64,000 nucleotides of DNA, from assembly GCA_947652115.1 (NCBI GenBank), contig OX393571.1:11975504-12039503 (forward strand). The letters run 5' to 3'. The position numbers and the translations under genes are program-made. The notes beneath the pieces are model-generated. The model had not been told where the DNA came from. It ran no database searches and worked only from the letters and a program-made list of their open reading frames with translations. This document shows positions 1 to 11,900 of the stretch, piece after piece; position 1 is the first letter of the stretch; each line of letters starts with the position of its first letter. This DNA is from Blastomussa wellsi. Lineage: Eukaryota; Cnidaria; Anthozoa; Scleractinia; Plerogyridae.

Positions 1-3000
1 GGATATCTAGACATCTTTCCTTCAAATCTTCCAAGGAAGACTGCCATAAAAGAAAAGCAAATTAAATCTGTAAATAAATATCATCTGTATTTTCAACTGA
101 AAACATCTTCCCTTGTTGCAAGTCATTAGTAAACCACCCTAAGAGAAGTACATGTACAGCTTATTACAGAAGAACTTTATATATAAGGATGAAGTACGAA
201 TGGATCAGGCAGAGTCTAAGAGAACCACAGGTAGTGTAATCAGGTAGGCCCTGACTCCTGGAGCCCACAAAAAAACCAGAAGGCATTAGAAACTCCTAAA
301 AACAACCCGACATAGTAAATTGAATGGTCGAAAATCGAACTCAATCGAACTCAATCCTCGGATTGAGTTTGGCAATCAAACGAAATCGAACACCAGACTT
401 TCAGTGAGTTCGGAATCCGAACTCAATAGAACCAAATTAAATGGATTGCGTTCTATTGGCTCTGATGAACCCTTACAACTGAACATCTTCACTTACCAAG
501 TTATCGAAGCATTTATAGGCCACAGGGAAGCAACCAGTTCACGTTGAAGGTGACCCAATTGTCCGCGCTCATTTGCAATTCAGAATGCATGGCCTTTCTC
601 GCCTATTTTTTTTAATACCTTGAAAACTTTGCCATCCTTGACTTCAAAGCGGCAGCCTTTTACTACGCATTTGAAGCTTACAACCCACAGTGCAAATGAA
701 GCCATTTCTGTGGAGTTACTTTGCGTCGTTTACGAAAAACACATGCGCTACATTGCAGGCTTAAGTAACTCGAGCTTCCAAGATCTGGTTTTTATGGCTT
801 TTCAACGCCTGTTTTACACAAATCACTTTTTCAATAATTGAACGTTTGATTGTGTTCGATTGATTTTTTCTTTTCAGTGACTTTGATTTTGTTTGATTGC
901 CGAACTCAATCGAACTCAATCCATGAATTGAGTTTGATTGAGTTCGATTGAAATTGAGTTCGATTGGGTTCGATTTACGTGTACCATGCCGGGAAACAAC
1001 TGGAGGAGCTTATAAGCCACACAAGAACTGTGGCAGATAGATTCAGGATGCAAGAAATGAAACTCCAAGCCCAGGATTAAGTTTAGTTAAGAGCGGAATA
1101 GTAAATTCCACATGCTGGGCTGTGCAGTGTATATACAGTAGAAGCAAAGGGATAAGGGAAAGCACTATAACAGAGCTAAATAAACAAATACCCAGACATT
1201 TTAATTTGTATATTGTATGAACAATACATACCTGCTGGGAATCTACCTCCATTTCTAAATCACTGTCATCGTCATCTGGGAGTACAGTTACTGGCATTTA
1301 AAAAGAAAAGTTAAACCAAGAAATAATAAAAACAAATAGGCATTAAACAATGGCTATTATTTAAAAATTACTGTATGGCAAAGGTAATACCCCCTCCCTC
1401 TAGCCTGCGTGCAGCCGTCTCCTATTTCCTAAAGCGGAAAAGTGACGTCTGCGAAACGGCGTCGTTAATCGTGTTCCAGTATCCTGCTATTTCTCCAGAA
1501 TCTGGGGACTGCTCTCTTATTGGTTGCTTTGACAGTAGGCATTGTTAGAATCAACCCTGATTGGCTGTCATCGTAAAATACTCAACATAATTATGCGTTG
1601 TGTTTCATTAGCATGCAAGAGGAAAACATTAACCGTAACTCACGAGTGATTTTGTGCAGTTTATTTCGCTTGTTGTGAATCACAACTACAGAAGTCTGGT
1701 TCAAGGTAGAGGAGAATTTCAAAGTGACTAAGTCCGCTCTGTACAGTTTGCTGTATACTCAAGATCCCTGTGTATCAAGCAATCGATGCGTTGGAAAGCT
1801 ATGGAAGTGACCCGCAGGGATTATAATGAAAGATCAAAGACGAAATCTTACATGAAAGCGGTTATAAATCTTTCAAGGCTGAGCTGCTAGTGAATAAGGA
1901 GTTCCAAACACTTGGAAAAAACAGTGTGGAATCCTCAAAGGGCGAGTACTTTTGGATGAATCGCTTTCGTGATCGTGTACCAAAAGTTACTAAAGGAGTT
2001 GAGAGGCTGCCGTATATAACTCTTGCGGTTCCTAACATTTGCCTCAGATTAAACTCGTTTTCGAGCTATTTCGCTTTGTGTTTTTTTGAATGCTTGTTAT
2101 AATTATTCTGTATAATTAGGGAGAACTTCAACTCAAACAGTCCCGTCAGACTCAGTAATTTAGCAAATATTTAGCTGAGGTCACAGGTCTTCACCATTTC
2201 TTTAACCCTGTGAATTTTTTTTGACACTTGGCAGGTCATGAGCTGTAATTTGCCATATGTTTTGCTACTCACTGTCTTTGCTAGTACTGTTTCTCTGTTT
2301 TATTTCTATTGCTTAAGCTCTCTAAATCGATTCTATTTGATTGAGCGAAATTCTTGAATTAAAGCTATAGTTTATGCTAAATTTAATCTCGAACAGCAGT
2401 ATACTGGAACACGATTAGCGACGCTGTTTCGCAGACGTCACTTTTCCTCTTTAGGAAATAGGAGATGGTTGTGCGCAGTCTAACTCCCTCCCACTGAAAA
2501 AAGAAAAAATTCACAAAAGTATATGAGTTCAGTGACACTAATGTAGTCTGCAAACATTTTCATTGTATCAATAACGAAACTGTACCAGGTACATGTACAA
2601 GATGCCATGATGAAACATTTGCATATGATTTGAAGTTATTCACCTGGATGAGGTAGCTGTACTAACAGGATTTGTAATACTTGAATATATTGTTTAACCA
2701 CAGTAAGGTCTGTTGATGAACCTGACGAAAGAAAAAAAATTAAATGTACCATTCTCATAGTCAAATTAATTTCAGGTCAAAGCAGTATGAATCATATTTG
2801 TCTTTGTTTAAGGATTCTGTGACAAAGGATAATACAAGTGAAACTAGTTTGAGATCATTTGACCTGTAATTCATTAATTTTTAAACTGCAACACAAATAT
2901 GCATGTACATGTAAATAATAAGCAAACACATTATCATGTACAACTCCACGCGAGGGTAGAGTATTGAACACTATACCTGCCAACATGTTCTTATCCAAAG

Positions 3001-6000
3001 GCGTGAGACTTATCACCCCCGGAGGAGCCTGGATTTCCGAAGATGTCACGATGATTTCCAAAAATTTCCGAATATGGACGAAGATTTCCAAGACGTTTGA
3101 AGGTTTCCGATGACATCCCGCAAACCAAAAAGATCGCGACCTCTGGAAACGAGATTTGCGTCCCAGCGACTCGTCCTCAGTGTCTTTGCTTTCAAAAATT
3201 GGAAATCACGAGGAAAAGAATTGTGATTTATTCATTTTTACAGAAATGTTGCATTGTTTGGAGTTGCATACATTTTTAAATGTGTTATTAAGAGCTATCG
3301 CAGCTCACATTTTCCATACAGGCGTGAGAATTTGGTTTGTAGGCACGAGTTGGCGTGAGATCAAAGTTTTCAGCTCACAGGCGCACTATAATTTAAACAA
3401 GGGATCTTCCAAGGATCTCTTGATAGTCCAGCTGCCTAGCTATTAGACCATAACATATGATATCACCATAAACAGTTGTGGTAACAAATTATCACTTATT
3501 CTAACTTACAGAACACTTTTACCTGTAAACTTAACTTAATAATAATTATGCACCTTATTCATAAATGGCGGACACACGCGGAAAAACTGGTAGCTAGACA
3601 CGAAAACGAGACGTTTTAGGATAAAAAACTTTCGTTTCACAAGCGTTTCAGAAGGAATTTTGCGTGTTTCATAGTTTAGAACCTATGTTTAGCTGAATGG
3701 GGCATTTAGAGTGTTTTTCGTGATCAATTTCGAAATAAGTAAACTCAATGAGAGTTTTAAGTCAAATGTCTATTGTTTTGTGGCCGCTTGTACACATAAG
3801 GGAACTGTTGATCCGAATGGAGAGAGAGTTGAACTTTTTTGGTTTCATGAAGGACTCACATCTTAGACAGGAATGGCTAGTGAAACTATAGTGAGATGTT
3901 GGCCCTCATTTCAAGCTTACAGAGGCTGGAAAGGTATGCTCTTTGCATTTTGCAAACGGGCAGACTCAACTGGGCACACAACAATAGATATTTGACTTAA
4001 AACTCATGTTGAGGTCTCTAATTTCGAAATTGATCAAGGAAACGCTGTAAACGCCCCGGTTGGCTTAAGAAAAGCTTCTGAACTATGAACCACGCAAAAT
4101 TCCTTCCGAAACGCTTGTGGAGCAAAAGTTGTTTATCCTAAAATGCCTCATTTCCAAGTCTCGTACCAGGTTTTCCGCGCGTGTCCGTCATTTATGAATA
4201 AGGTGTATAATCATATATACAAAGCAGCTTTTTAACAATAGCATTATGCATTACCTAAATGTTTATCAACAAATGCCAATACACCATACAACAACCAAGG
4301 GGTGGGTGTCACAGCACTGGTTCTCCCCCCTGAATCATCTGTTTTTGATAATAATACCAGGAGGGCCTCCAACAAGTAGCCAAAAGGGAACCCTGCAGAA
4401 CTGTCAGCTATTGATGGTAGCAGAAAGCAGGTAATCTGCTCTGTCATCTCTGGACAGAGGATGTCGGAAATGAGTGCTGAAAACACCTCACGTCTGAAAA
4501 TAGAAAAAGTTAATTAAATCACGGTTATCCAGTGTGATGCACATGCCAGCCAGCACGCTGCATGGGGACAAGTGAGTTAGCGATGCACAAACAATGGATG
4601 TCATTATGTCAGTTTGTAAGGTTACTATTTAGACATAAAAACCATTTCTAAGCACCTCCTTTCCAGAGTTAATTGTCAAAAGAAGCTGGTTGCTGGCTAA
4701 AATCACCATCTACATGTACTGCACTTTATTATCTTGGCTGTATTCTTCTCATTCTTTAGAAACAGAGGGAAGAATAAGCCACCAAAATACTTCTTCAGAC
4801 AGCCCTGCATTCCTTAATCCTAATACATGTAGATGTGAACCAGCACCCTCCTGTCTTTTTAATTAATACATTTAATACATTTTTTACATCTCAGGCATCT
4901 CTCTTGCTCAGGGAAGGAGTTATTGACCACACAATGAGATAAGCTTCTTTTCAAAAGTGATGAGTTCCTAGTACATTTAAATTTGCCAACCTGAGCACTA
5001 CAGGTAAACACATGTAGTAATATAATTGTTATCAGTGTTAGACTGCATACTAGTCTAGTATTGAGTTAACAAGTCATGAAATACATATGTCATGTACCTG
5101 TTGTTTGCAGTAAATAATGTTTCTTCATCACTGAGAGCCTGACAACTTAAGTGCAGTGGACCCATTATCAAATCTCTGATGGCTGCAGCCATTGGAGTAG
5201 GGGGGACAACAGAAGGCTCTAAGCTAGACGGAACTCTTGCATTCAGCAAAGCACGTAGATATCTGAAATATCCTATGCAAAAAATATTTATTACAATCAA
5301 CAGGGAATGTATTATGTATTAACAAATGAAAAAAAAACTTTTAAAAGGATAACCAATAATACTAAGGGGCAGGTTGATGATAATTATTATAACCCCACAG
5401 ATGAAAGAATAATAATTATCAATACTTAATACTCTACCAACCAATAACAATGCGCAGTGACCAAACGATTAGTCCGCTCGACTCCTGTCTCAAGCAGTCG
5501 AGATATGAGCCTTGCCTGAGGTACTGTACTGTGTTCTTATGCAAGACACATTGTTTTCATAGCACCTCTCTCCACCCATGCCCCAGTTGTTCAAAGGGTG
5601 GACAACACTATCCACCGGATAAATCACTGTCCAGTGAATAAACGTTGGCAAAACAAACTATGCTATCCACTGGACAGTCAGTGATTGATCCCACAGATAA
5701 CGTTATCCACCCCTTGAACTGGTGTATAAATGGATATCAAAGTATTCAATGCTGGGAGTAACCCTGTGATGGACTAGCATCCCATCCAGGGGGGAGAAGA
5801 AATACTCCTAGTGACTTCATGCTAAGGAAATCAGAGTAATATTATACGTGCTCCTGATAGCCCACCAGGCTCGTATGCAAGCATTATCTATCAACTAATA
5901 TAAGCCTCATCTGTGCTTCAAAGATAAATTAAACTTCATAATACATATTTATGTCACCATTTGAATTACCATGTCTGATGAGATAAACTGTCACCATAGA

Positions 6001-8815
6001 AGCATCTTTTCTACTTCCAGAAGGATCAGCAGGATTGTGGTATGAGTCATGGGAAGTAAACACCTCTAACATTCGCAGTTGAATAGCAACAGGTTTAGAA
6101 TCTTTCAGTGATGCTTCCAATGACCTGTGGAATTTTGCAGAGGCCATAATACATTTTTATCTTTTTTTAATGAGGTGTGGGCTATGGAAAGGTGGGCATC
6201 TGAACTACGACATTTCTGTTGTGTGAGCGTGTACATGTGATCATAAGGGTATGGCGGTGAACCATTTAACCAAAAGATTCTCGCAAGTTGCCTTGGCCAA
6301 ATTTCTCTTGCAAAAAATCTTGGGGGGAGGGGAGGGGGGCTGCCCCACACACAGCCCCCTCCCCGGCCTGTAGGTCTATGTATGTGATATAAGTACATTG
6401 GCATGCACCTGCCACCTGTTTCATAGGTTGTTAACATAAAAAAAATAGTACTTAATTTTGGTAAATTGTCAGTTTTTCAGATCATTCTATGTATAACCTG
6501 TTTGCAACTGTTACAGGACGGGGGAAAACACACCTGCTGCAAATCAAGAGAAGGTATTTGATCTGATAAAGCCAGCTGTGACGATCATCTGTCTGTAACT
6601 GATACACAACATTCTTGCGATTCTTCAGTAGAAACTGGCACATCCAAATCTAAAAGTAAAAACACCACAGAAGCCCAGTGAAAGATCTGCCTCATAATGT
6701 TACAGAAAAGTAAATTTTGCAGGTTTGCATCTGTCTTGGTTAAGAAAAAATGTGCGAGCATGACCCCCTCTTCTCTGACCAATTTTTTTTACAACTTGTT
6801 TGACGCTGAAATTCTCACATCGAGAAGGTCACCTATTATTACTCAACTGAGTTATAAATAAAGATTGTTGTTGTTGTTGAGTCAAAGTTTGGATCCCTCC
6901 TATCAAAAATTCCTGGGTCCATCACTGACAACACTATATGTCTACTGTTTGCTGTTATTTACATTACTGTAATATAAATTTTGCATTTTCTCTTACCAAT
7001 CTCTGAGTGTCCTTGGAATTGGAATAAAAGAAAATAAGTTTTCTTAAAAGAACTCTAACAGCACATGGTTCTGGAATGTCTTTTGACCCTTGAATTGACC
7101 TAACAGCTTTATCAAAATCACTCCTTTGAAGCTCATACTGAAATAAAAGCAAAGAAAACAAACTGTTGGACGAGTAAAATTATTTTATACTTTTATTAAT
7201 AAAAGTACAATGTGTCATAATTATTCCATAAATTATCCATAGCCCCCCCCACAAAAGGGATTTTTGCTAAGACCCCCTACGGTCACCCCTTTGGAAATTC
7301 CAATTAAACTTCGACCATTTCTTTAAATTTTTGGCCTTTAAGAACTTTCCCCAAACAAGGAATTTTCTGGAACTAAACAATAGAAAATTTTAGACTCATA
7401 GAACCATACCATTTAATTAATATTATTTTACGTTATTTCACTGTATACATGGACGTACCTGCTGATGTCTCACCCACTCTCCACGATAAAATGATTGAAT
7501 TTTAAGGGCACCTGCACTTTTCCGACGTAAATCCTAGGATACAAGTTACAACAGAACATTGGCTCAGTTTGTTGTGGTGTTGTGATTAAATTTTACTTAT
7601 TGGTAAAAGGTAAAGTCTGCATATGAGCTTAGTGGCCTATCAGGCCGGAGCTTATCCCGGTTTCCTTAGCATGAAGTGACAGAGAGTATTTCTACTTTCC
7701 CCGGGATGGGATGCTAGTCCATTGCAGGGTTATCCCCCAGCAGTAAATTCACAGGTACTCATTTATACACCTGGGTGAAGAGAGGCGCTGTGAGAGTAAA
7801 GTGTCTTGCCCAAGAACACAACGCAGTGCCCCGGCCAGGACTCGAACCCGGACCGTCCGATCTGGAGTCCAGCACACTAACCATTAGGCAACCTTTTGGT
7901 ACAATCTGGTATATTATGTTCTGGTATAACGATAATGTAAATGAATATACATGCAAACAAAAGGAAACTGAAAAGGAAAATACCAAATTGTAGCAAGGCT
8001 ATAATTGAGCTACAAATTATTCATTGGAGTAGAAAGAAGACTGGCAGTATTTCCCCTTTTCTACTCTTAACCAGTTATCCATGTCACTCTGGTAACAAAA
8101 TAATTCAAAAAATTGCAGAAACAATTAAAATTTACTTCTCTTTTCTGTCGTTCTGCTTGAGTTCTTTGTATAAGGGATGTCCTTTCTTCCTGTAATATGA
8201 TAAAGCAAATGTTCAAGAATGATTTATATATAATCACTTTCCTAAATGTCAATTTACAGCTGTGAAATGATTACTTAAGATTATAACCCGGGGGGTGGGG
8301 GGATATATATACATGTCCTTTGCAAACTGGGTGGAATCTACAAACATTGATTCATCAATTGATTGACTGACTGATTTACTGACTGACTGATTGATTGATC
8401 GAACCAACAAAACTTAAAATTAACGCCGTGTTTGTTTAAAACAGGTGTATATTCGCCGTACACTCTAAAAACAGGGGAGAAAAAATTTGCTTAATCACGC
8501 TTGCAATGCACGCCTGGAAACGAACGTGTTTGTTTCGTAATCGAGAACACGATCCATAGATACTTGTCCAATTATTATTTGCACTTTATAAATGGATGAA
8601 TTCGGTACAATAAAAATACGGTGAAATATTAATAAAGGACATTTCACTTTCGTACAGAAAAGACAGATTCTTGTACGTTGTTTATGACAAGTATGATGAC
8701 GATAGTTACATGTACGAGCTTATAACGACAACAAAAACAGAAAAGATACCTTCTTACTTGCTCCTCCCAGTGAGACAACCCTTCTACTTTTGTACTGTCC
8801 ATCAAATGAAAACAT
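1..8815 (-). CDS. UBE3C: UBE3C-type HECT E3 ubiquitin ligase, N-terminal part
   Basis: This is the 5' part of a proteasome-associated E3 ubiquitin ligase gene. In the family a C-terminal HECT domain extends ubiquitin chains; that domain would lie beyond the left edge. The coding exons, in order on the minus strand, are 8750-8815, 8136-8189, 7459-7533, 6997-7137, 6534-6649, 5970-6124, 5098-5272, 4255-4493, 2644-2721, 1232-1290 and 1-40 (cut by the edge). All junctions are GT-AG and the phases agree, giving about 399 residues. The start MFSFDGQYKSRR and the following VSLGGAS match the family N-terminus. An IQ motif (KIQSFYRGEWVRHQQ) spans exons 3-4 at about residues 49-65. RMLEVF and the acidic stretch DDDDSDLEME also align with vertebrate UBE3C. 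The introns carry several TIR elements and SINEs. The exon at 1-40 is the least certain because only 13 codons are visible. Confidence 0.9.
316..980. mobile_element. TIR element with ATCGAACTCA-rich ends
   Basis: The left end (316-433) and right end (838-980) are inverted copies over about 80-100 bp, built from repeated TCGAACTCAATC units and sharing GGCAATCAAAC. The unique centre has no convincing transposase. It lies in the UBE3C intron between exons 1232-1290 and 1-40. Confidence 0.7.
1403..2481. mobile_element. 1.08-kb TIR element in a UBE3C intron
   Basis: Ends 1403-1478 and 2400-2481 are inverted copies of about 75 bp, sharing CTCCTATTTCCTAAA, GACGTCTGCGAAAC and AATCGTGTTCCAGTAT. The interior has a 70-codon open frame at 1890-2102 with no recognisable transposase motif. 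It is a non-autonomous DNA transposon. Confidence 0.82.
2980..3385 (+). repeat. Dispersed repeat, copy 1
   Basis: This block from CCTGCCAACATG through GATTTCCGAAGATG, CAGCGACTCGTCC and GGCGTGAGAATTTGG matches 50155-51115 in reverse orientation. There the copy is interrupted. The first half contains the degenerate TTCCGAAGAT/TTTCCGATGA repeats. Confidence 0.75.
3551..4205. mobile_element. 655-bp MITE with about 215-bp TIRs
   Basis: It starts CACCTTATTCATAAATGGCG and ends with the inverse, ATTTATGAATAAGGTG, followed by TA. The arms match over most of 3551-3770 and 3990-4205 (GACACACGCGG, TTTAGGATAAA, CGAAATTGATC). It lies in the UBE3C intron between exons 4255-4493 and 2644-2721. Confidence 0.85.
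5525..5850 (+). mobile_element. SINE body (headless) interrupted by a MITE
   Basis: GCAAGACACATTG, CACCTCTCTCCACCC, GTGTATAAATGG, TGGACTAGCATCCCATCC and GTGACTTCATGCTAAGG follow the body order of the tRNA-derived SINE at 7608-7893. The tRNA head is missing. A MITE at 5583-5722 splits it between CCACCC and GTGTATAAATGG. Confidence 0.75.
5583..5722. mobile_element. 140-bp MITE nested in a SINE
   Basis: Ends CCAGTTGTTCAAAGGGTGGA and (inverse) CCAGTTCAAGGGGTGGATAA pair over about 58 bp, with internal ATCACTGTCCAGTG against ATCACTGACTGTCCAGTG. Confidence 0.82.
6260..6400 (-). repeat. G-rich dispersed repeat (also 11,409-11,530 and 49,550-49,660)
   Basis: The minus strand shows AAATTTGGCCAAGGCAACTT with GAGAATCTTTTGG and AAATGGTTCACC, downstream of a C/G homopolymer-rich run. 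The same blocks occur on the plus strand at 11,409-11,530. At 49,550-49,660 the GGTTCACC part recurs on the minus strand beside poly-G runs. Confidence 0.6.
7608..7893 (-). mobile_element. tRNA-derived SINE
   Basis: On the minus strand a tRNA-like head carries an A-box region (CTAATGGTTAGTGTGC) and a B box (GGTTCGAGTCC at 7838-7848). The body follows: GGGCAAGACACTTTACTC, CACCCAGGTGTATAAATG, GACTAGCATCCCATCC. The copy at 49148-49412 is closely related. It lies in a UBE3C intron in the gene's sense orientation. Confidence 0.85.
8350..8400. repeat. TTGATTGACTGA simple repeat
   Basis: Interspersed ATTGATTG and ACTGACTG units, in the first intron of UBE3C. Confidence 0.75.
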
Positions 8816-8965
8816 CGCTATCGGAAGTAAAGACGAGAGTCACAAAACAAGACGAAAACCAAAACTGAACGTGAAATATTGTCATTAAACTGTGTAACCG
8901 CGCATGTGACTCTTTTGCAAACAGGCCTGGACAACAATTGAACCAGGCCTGCTCTTTATTCAAAC
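8816..8965. promoter_or_regulatory. Bidirectional promoter between UBE3C and GST
   Basis: Only 150 bp separate the two start codons, and the genes are transcribed away from each other. An ETS-like CGGAAGT lies at 8822-8828, seven bases upstream of the UBE3C ATG. A perfect 9-bp inverted repeat (CAGGCCTGG at 8922-8930, CCAGGCCTG at 8943-8951) lies just before the GST start. No clear TATA box is seen. Shared promoter use is inferred from the spacing. Confidence 0.6.
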
Positions 8966-11900
8966 ATGGCGGAAAGGTTGAGTTTGCAGCTTACCTTCGC
9001 TCTAATTGCGTTAATAGCTGCTATCTTCTACAGTGGGAAAGCGCAGTTCGTTTTTAACAAGATAAATCAGATTATCCATGGAAAAAGAGGCTGCTCCCCG
9101 ATCGTTAGCATAGGCCACGTTACTCTCCATTATTTTGGGTTCAGAGGACGCGCCGAAGGCATTCGATTAATGATGGAAGACTTTGAAATTCCGTACGCAG
9201 AAACAAACTTTTCAAAGACCGAGTGGCCTGTGATTAAAGAGAAAGGGATAGAGACAGGACTGTTTACGTTCGGGCAAGGTATGCGAGAAGAGGTTTTTCA
9301 AACATTTTAGAGCTAAGGAGGGAATTATATAAAGCTTTAAATATTTTTAGCCTATTTTCAGAGTTTTATTTTATTATATTTTGTACTTTTTACATCACTT
9401 TAGTATTTTATTCAATTTTTTTTATTGTTGTAGCTGCCAATCTGTTTTTGCCATGACATTGGACATGCAGATGTATGCATGTCATAAAATATTTATAACT
9501 CTAAGTAAACTGTAAGTTTAAAGACAAACATGAAAGTTTCTGCAAAGTCTTTGAAAAGTTCTTAGGACTCAGTTCTTAGGAAACTTAATCCAAAAATACC
9601 ACTTACAAGTAACCAAGAAAGAGCTAGCCCGTCCCAAAAGAATTGAAATCGAAACTCACCAAATTTTCCTCAGCAACAGCTGTTGAGCTACTTAGCTGAG
9701 GCTTTTGTAGTCGTGTTTTTTTGGAGAAACTCCACTCCTGTCACTAATTAACTGTGTGACATTAGATTTAGTTTGCTGGCATATCTTTCTCAGAGTAAGT
9801 CTTGAGTAAGCATGTGAGGCGATATTCCAGCGTTCCTCTTGTTCAGCGGCATTGAAGTGTGTAAAGTCCGAATATTGAATGCAAATTATTGGACCCCCAC
9901 AAGACTCGGATAGTGATAGCATGTTCTAAAAGAAACAGAGGGAATGTAGGAAAAGTTTACATTTAAAAATTGTTTTAGGAACACTGGCTTTTGTGCTTTA
10001 AGAGAGCTTAAAATCGCCTACCTTTCTGGTGTGTTTGTCTGAGTCAGGGTTACCAACTTCCTCTTGGAACAAGACAACAATATCTAGCAGGTCACAACAA
10101 TGCTCCTAGTGCAAGAAAACAATAAACGCGTGTCCGACTAAGTCACCATTTTGATTGGACAAAACAGTTGTGATGTTGGACATCATAACACAGAACTCCT
10201 AAATAAAGCATTGTTTATGCAAAACATTGACATTTGCATAGGAAGGCGTAAAAAATTATCTAGACTGCACTGTGTTTGGCTTCAGTTGGGATTTGATCAG
10301 ACATAAGCAAATTTTTGCCAGCCATTGTCCACTGGCCGACCCTTATTTGCAGCCCTGCTATAAATAACTGCTGAGACATGATGTCATTCTTGCGCTTTGT
10401 TATTGTTAAAATAAAATAAAATATACCACTAGTCATCAAGAATTTCATGCCAGGTCAAGGCAACTAAAAAGTAATGGTTCAATGCACAACAGAGTAATTT
10501 TTTTAATTTTTTAAGTTCCAGCCATTAGTACTACAACTGGATTACAGCTTGTACAGAGTAAAGGTTGGTTCATTCAGCACAATGTTTCTCTCATCTAATA
10601 ATATATTTGCAAAAGCATAATGCTAAGATTATAAGTGATTCCATTAGCTGTGACATCCTGTTTGATCTTTTCCAGTAATTATGCATCATATTGGTCGATC
10701 AGTGGGTGCCGACTGCGACTGTTCAGACATTCACATCTGTGAAACACTCGTATTTGGTGCAGGTAATGTACCTGAGCTACTTTTACTTTTACTTCTTTTG
10801 CCCTTCACATTTTTTTTACTTGTCTTTCATTTAAAATACAAAATTAATGCAATTATTTATACAAGAATATTATTAACAATTACAGCCAGAAAGCACACAA
10901 TTACACACGCACAATCAAGCAAATATCTGGTGATAGTAAACTGGGACACTGCATTTTTTGCTACACAATGGGCTAAATTACAACCTTCAAGGCGTCATAG
11001 TAGTCAAAGGCTTGAACTTCCACTTCTTGTGAGAAGCACAATTTTTTATTCTTTTGGGGAATATACAACTCGGTTTGATATTTTTTTACTTAACACAACT
11101 TTAAATAGATCTATATTGGGTTTTAAATTATGTCTCTTACAACGATAAATAACTGATTTTCTGATAACAGTGCAGTAATTTAACAGTTCATTGTTATTTA
11201 TCGTTAAAAACACTGTCAATTATTTAATTATTTTCTTTTAGAGGTAAGGTAATGACCTCTTTAGTATTACAAAAACAGTACAATATAAAATCATTCCAGA
11301 AAGTTTGCACACACGAACAATAGAAAAACAAGTGTACTAAATCTTCTCTGCTCCACTGAACCGGTGTAAAGTGTTCATCAATGAAAGGCATCACAGGCAT
11401 ATGGGCCAGTGGCGGGGGGGGGGGGGGGGGGGCAGGGGGCAACTCCGATTTTTTGGGCAGCAAGAGAAATTTGGGCAAGGCAACTTGGGAGAATTTTTTT
11501 GGGCAAATGGTTCACTGTGCATGCCCCCCTGACAAAAAATTTCCCATATGCCTATGTAAGGCTTGATGTCCTAATGGTTTGTGTACTGCACTCTGGGATA
11601 ACATTCGGGTTCAAGCCGCAGCAGGGACAATTTTGTGTCATGTTCCTGGCCAAGACTCTTTATTTTCTCAGCATCTCTCTCCACCCTGGTGTACAAAATT
11701 AATGGATATCGGAAAATTGTTAGGGGCAACCAGACAGAATGCTAGCAGTAAGATTATAACCTACAATCGACTAGCACTCCATAGGAGTAGCAATACTCCT
11801 ACAGTGCTCGAAATTAGAAAAATCCAGGTTTTCCTTATGGCAAATGCCGGACAATCTCAGGCAACCAGCCCTTTATTTTTCCTAAAAACCTGTTGCCCGA

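Noticed and set aside
980..1060. Further UBE3C exon on the minus strand
   Set aside because: The translation did not align with the family, and the segment borders the TIR element at 316-980.
1890..2102. Possible transposase in the 1.08-kb TIR element
   Set aside because: Seventy codons with no catalytic or DNA-binding motif; the element looks non-autonomous.
10681..11148. 155-codon plus-strand frame
   Set aside because: Only its first part is GST exon 3. The rest reads through the donor at 10763 into the intron.
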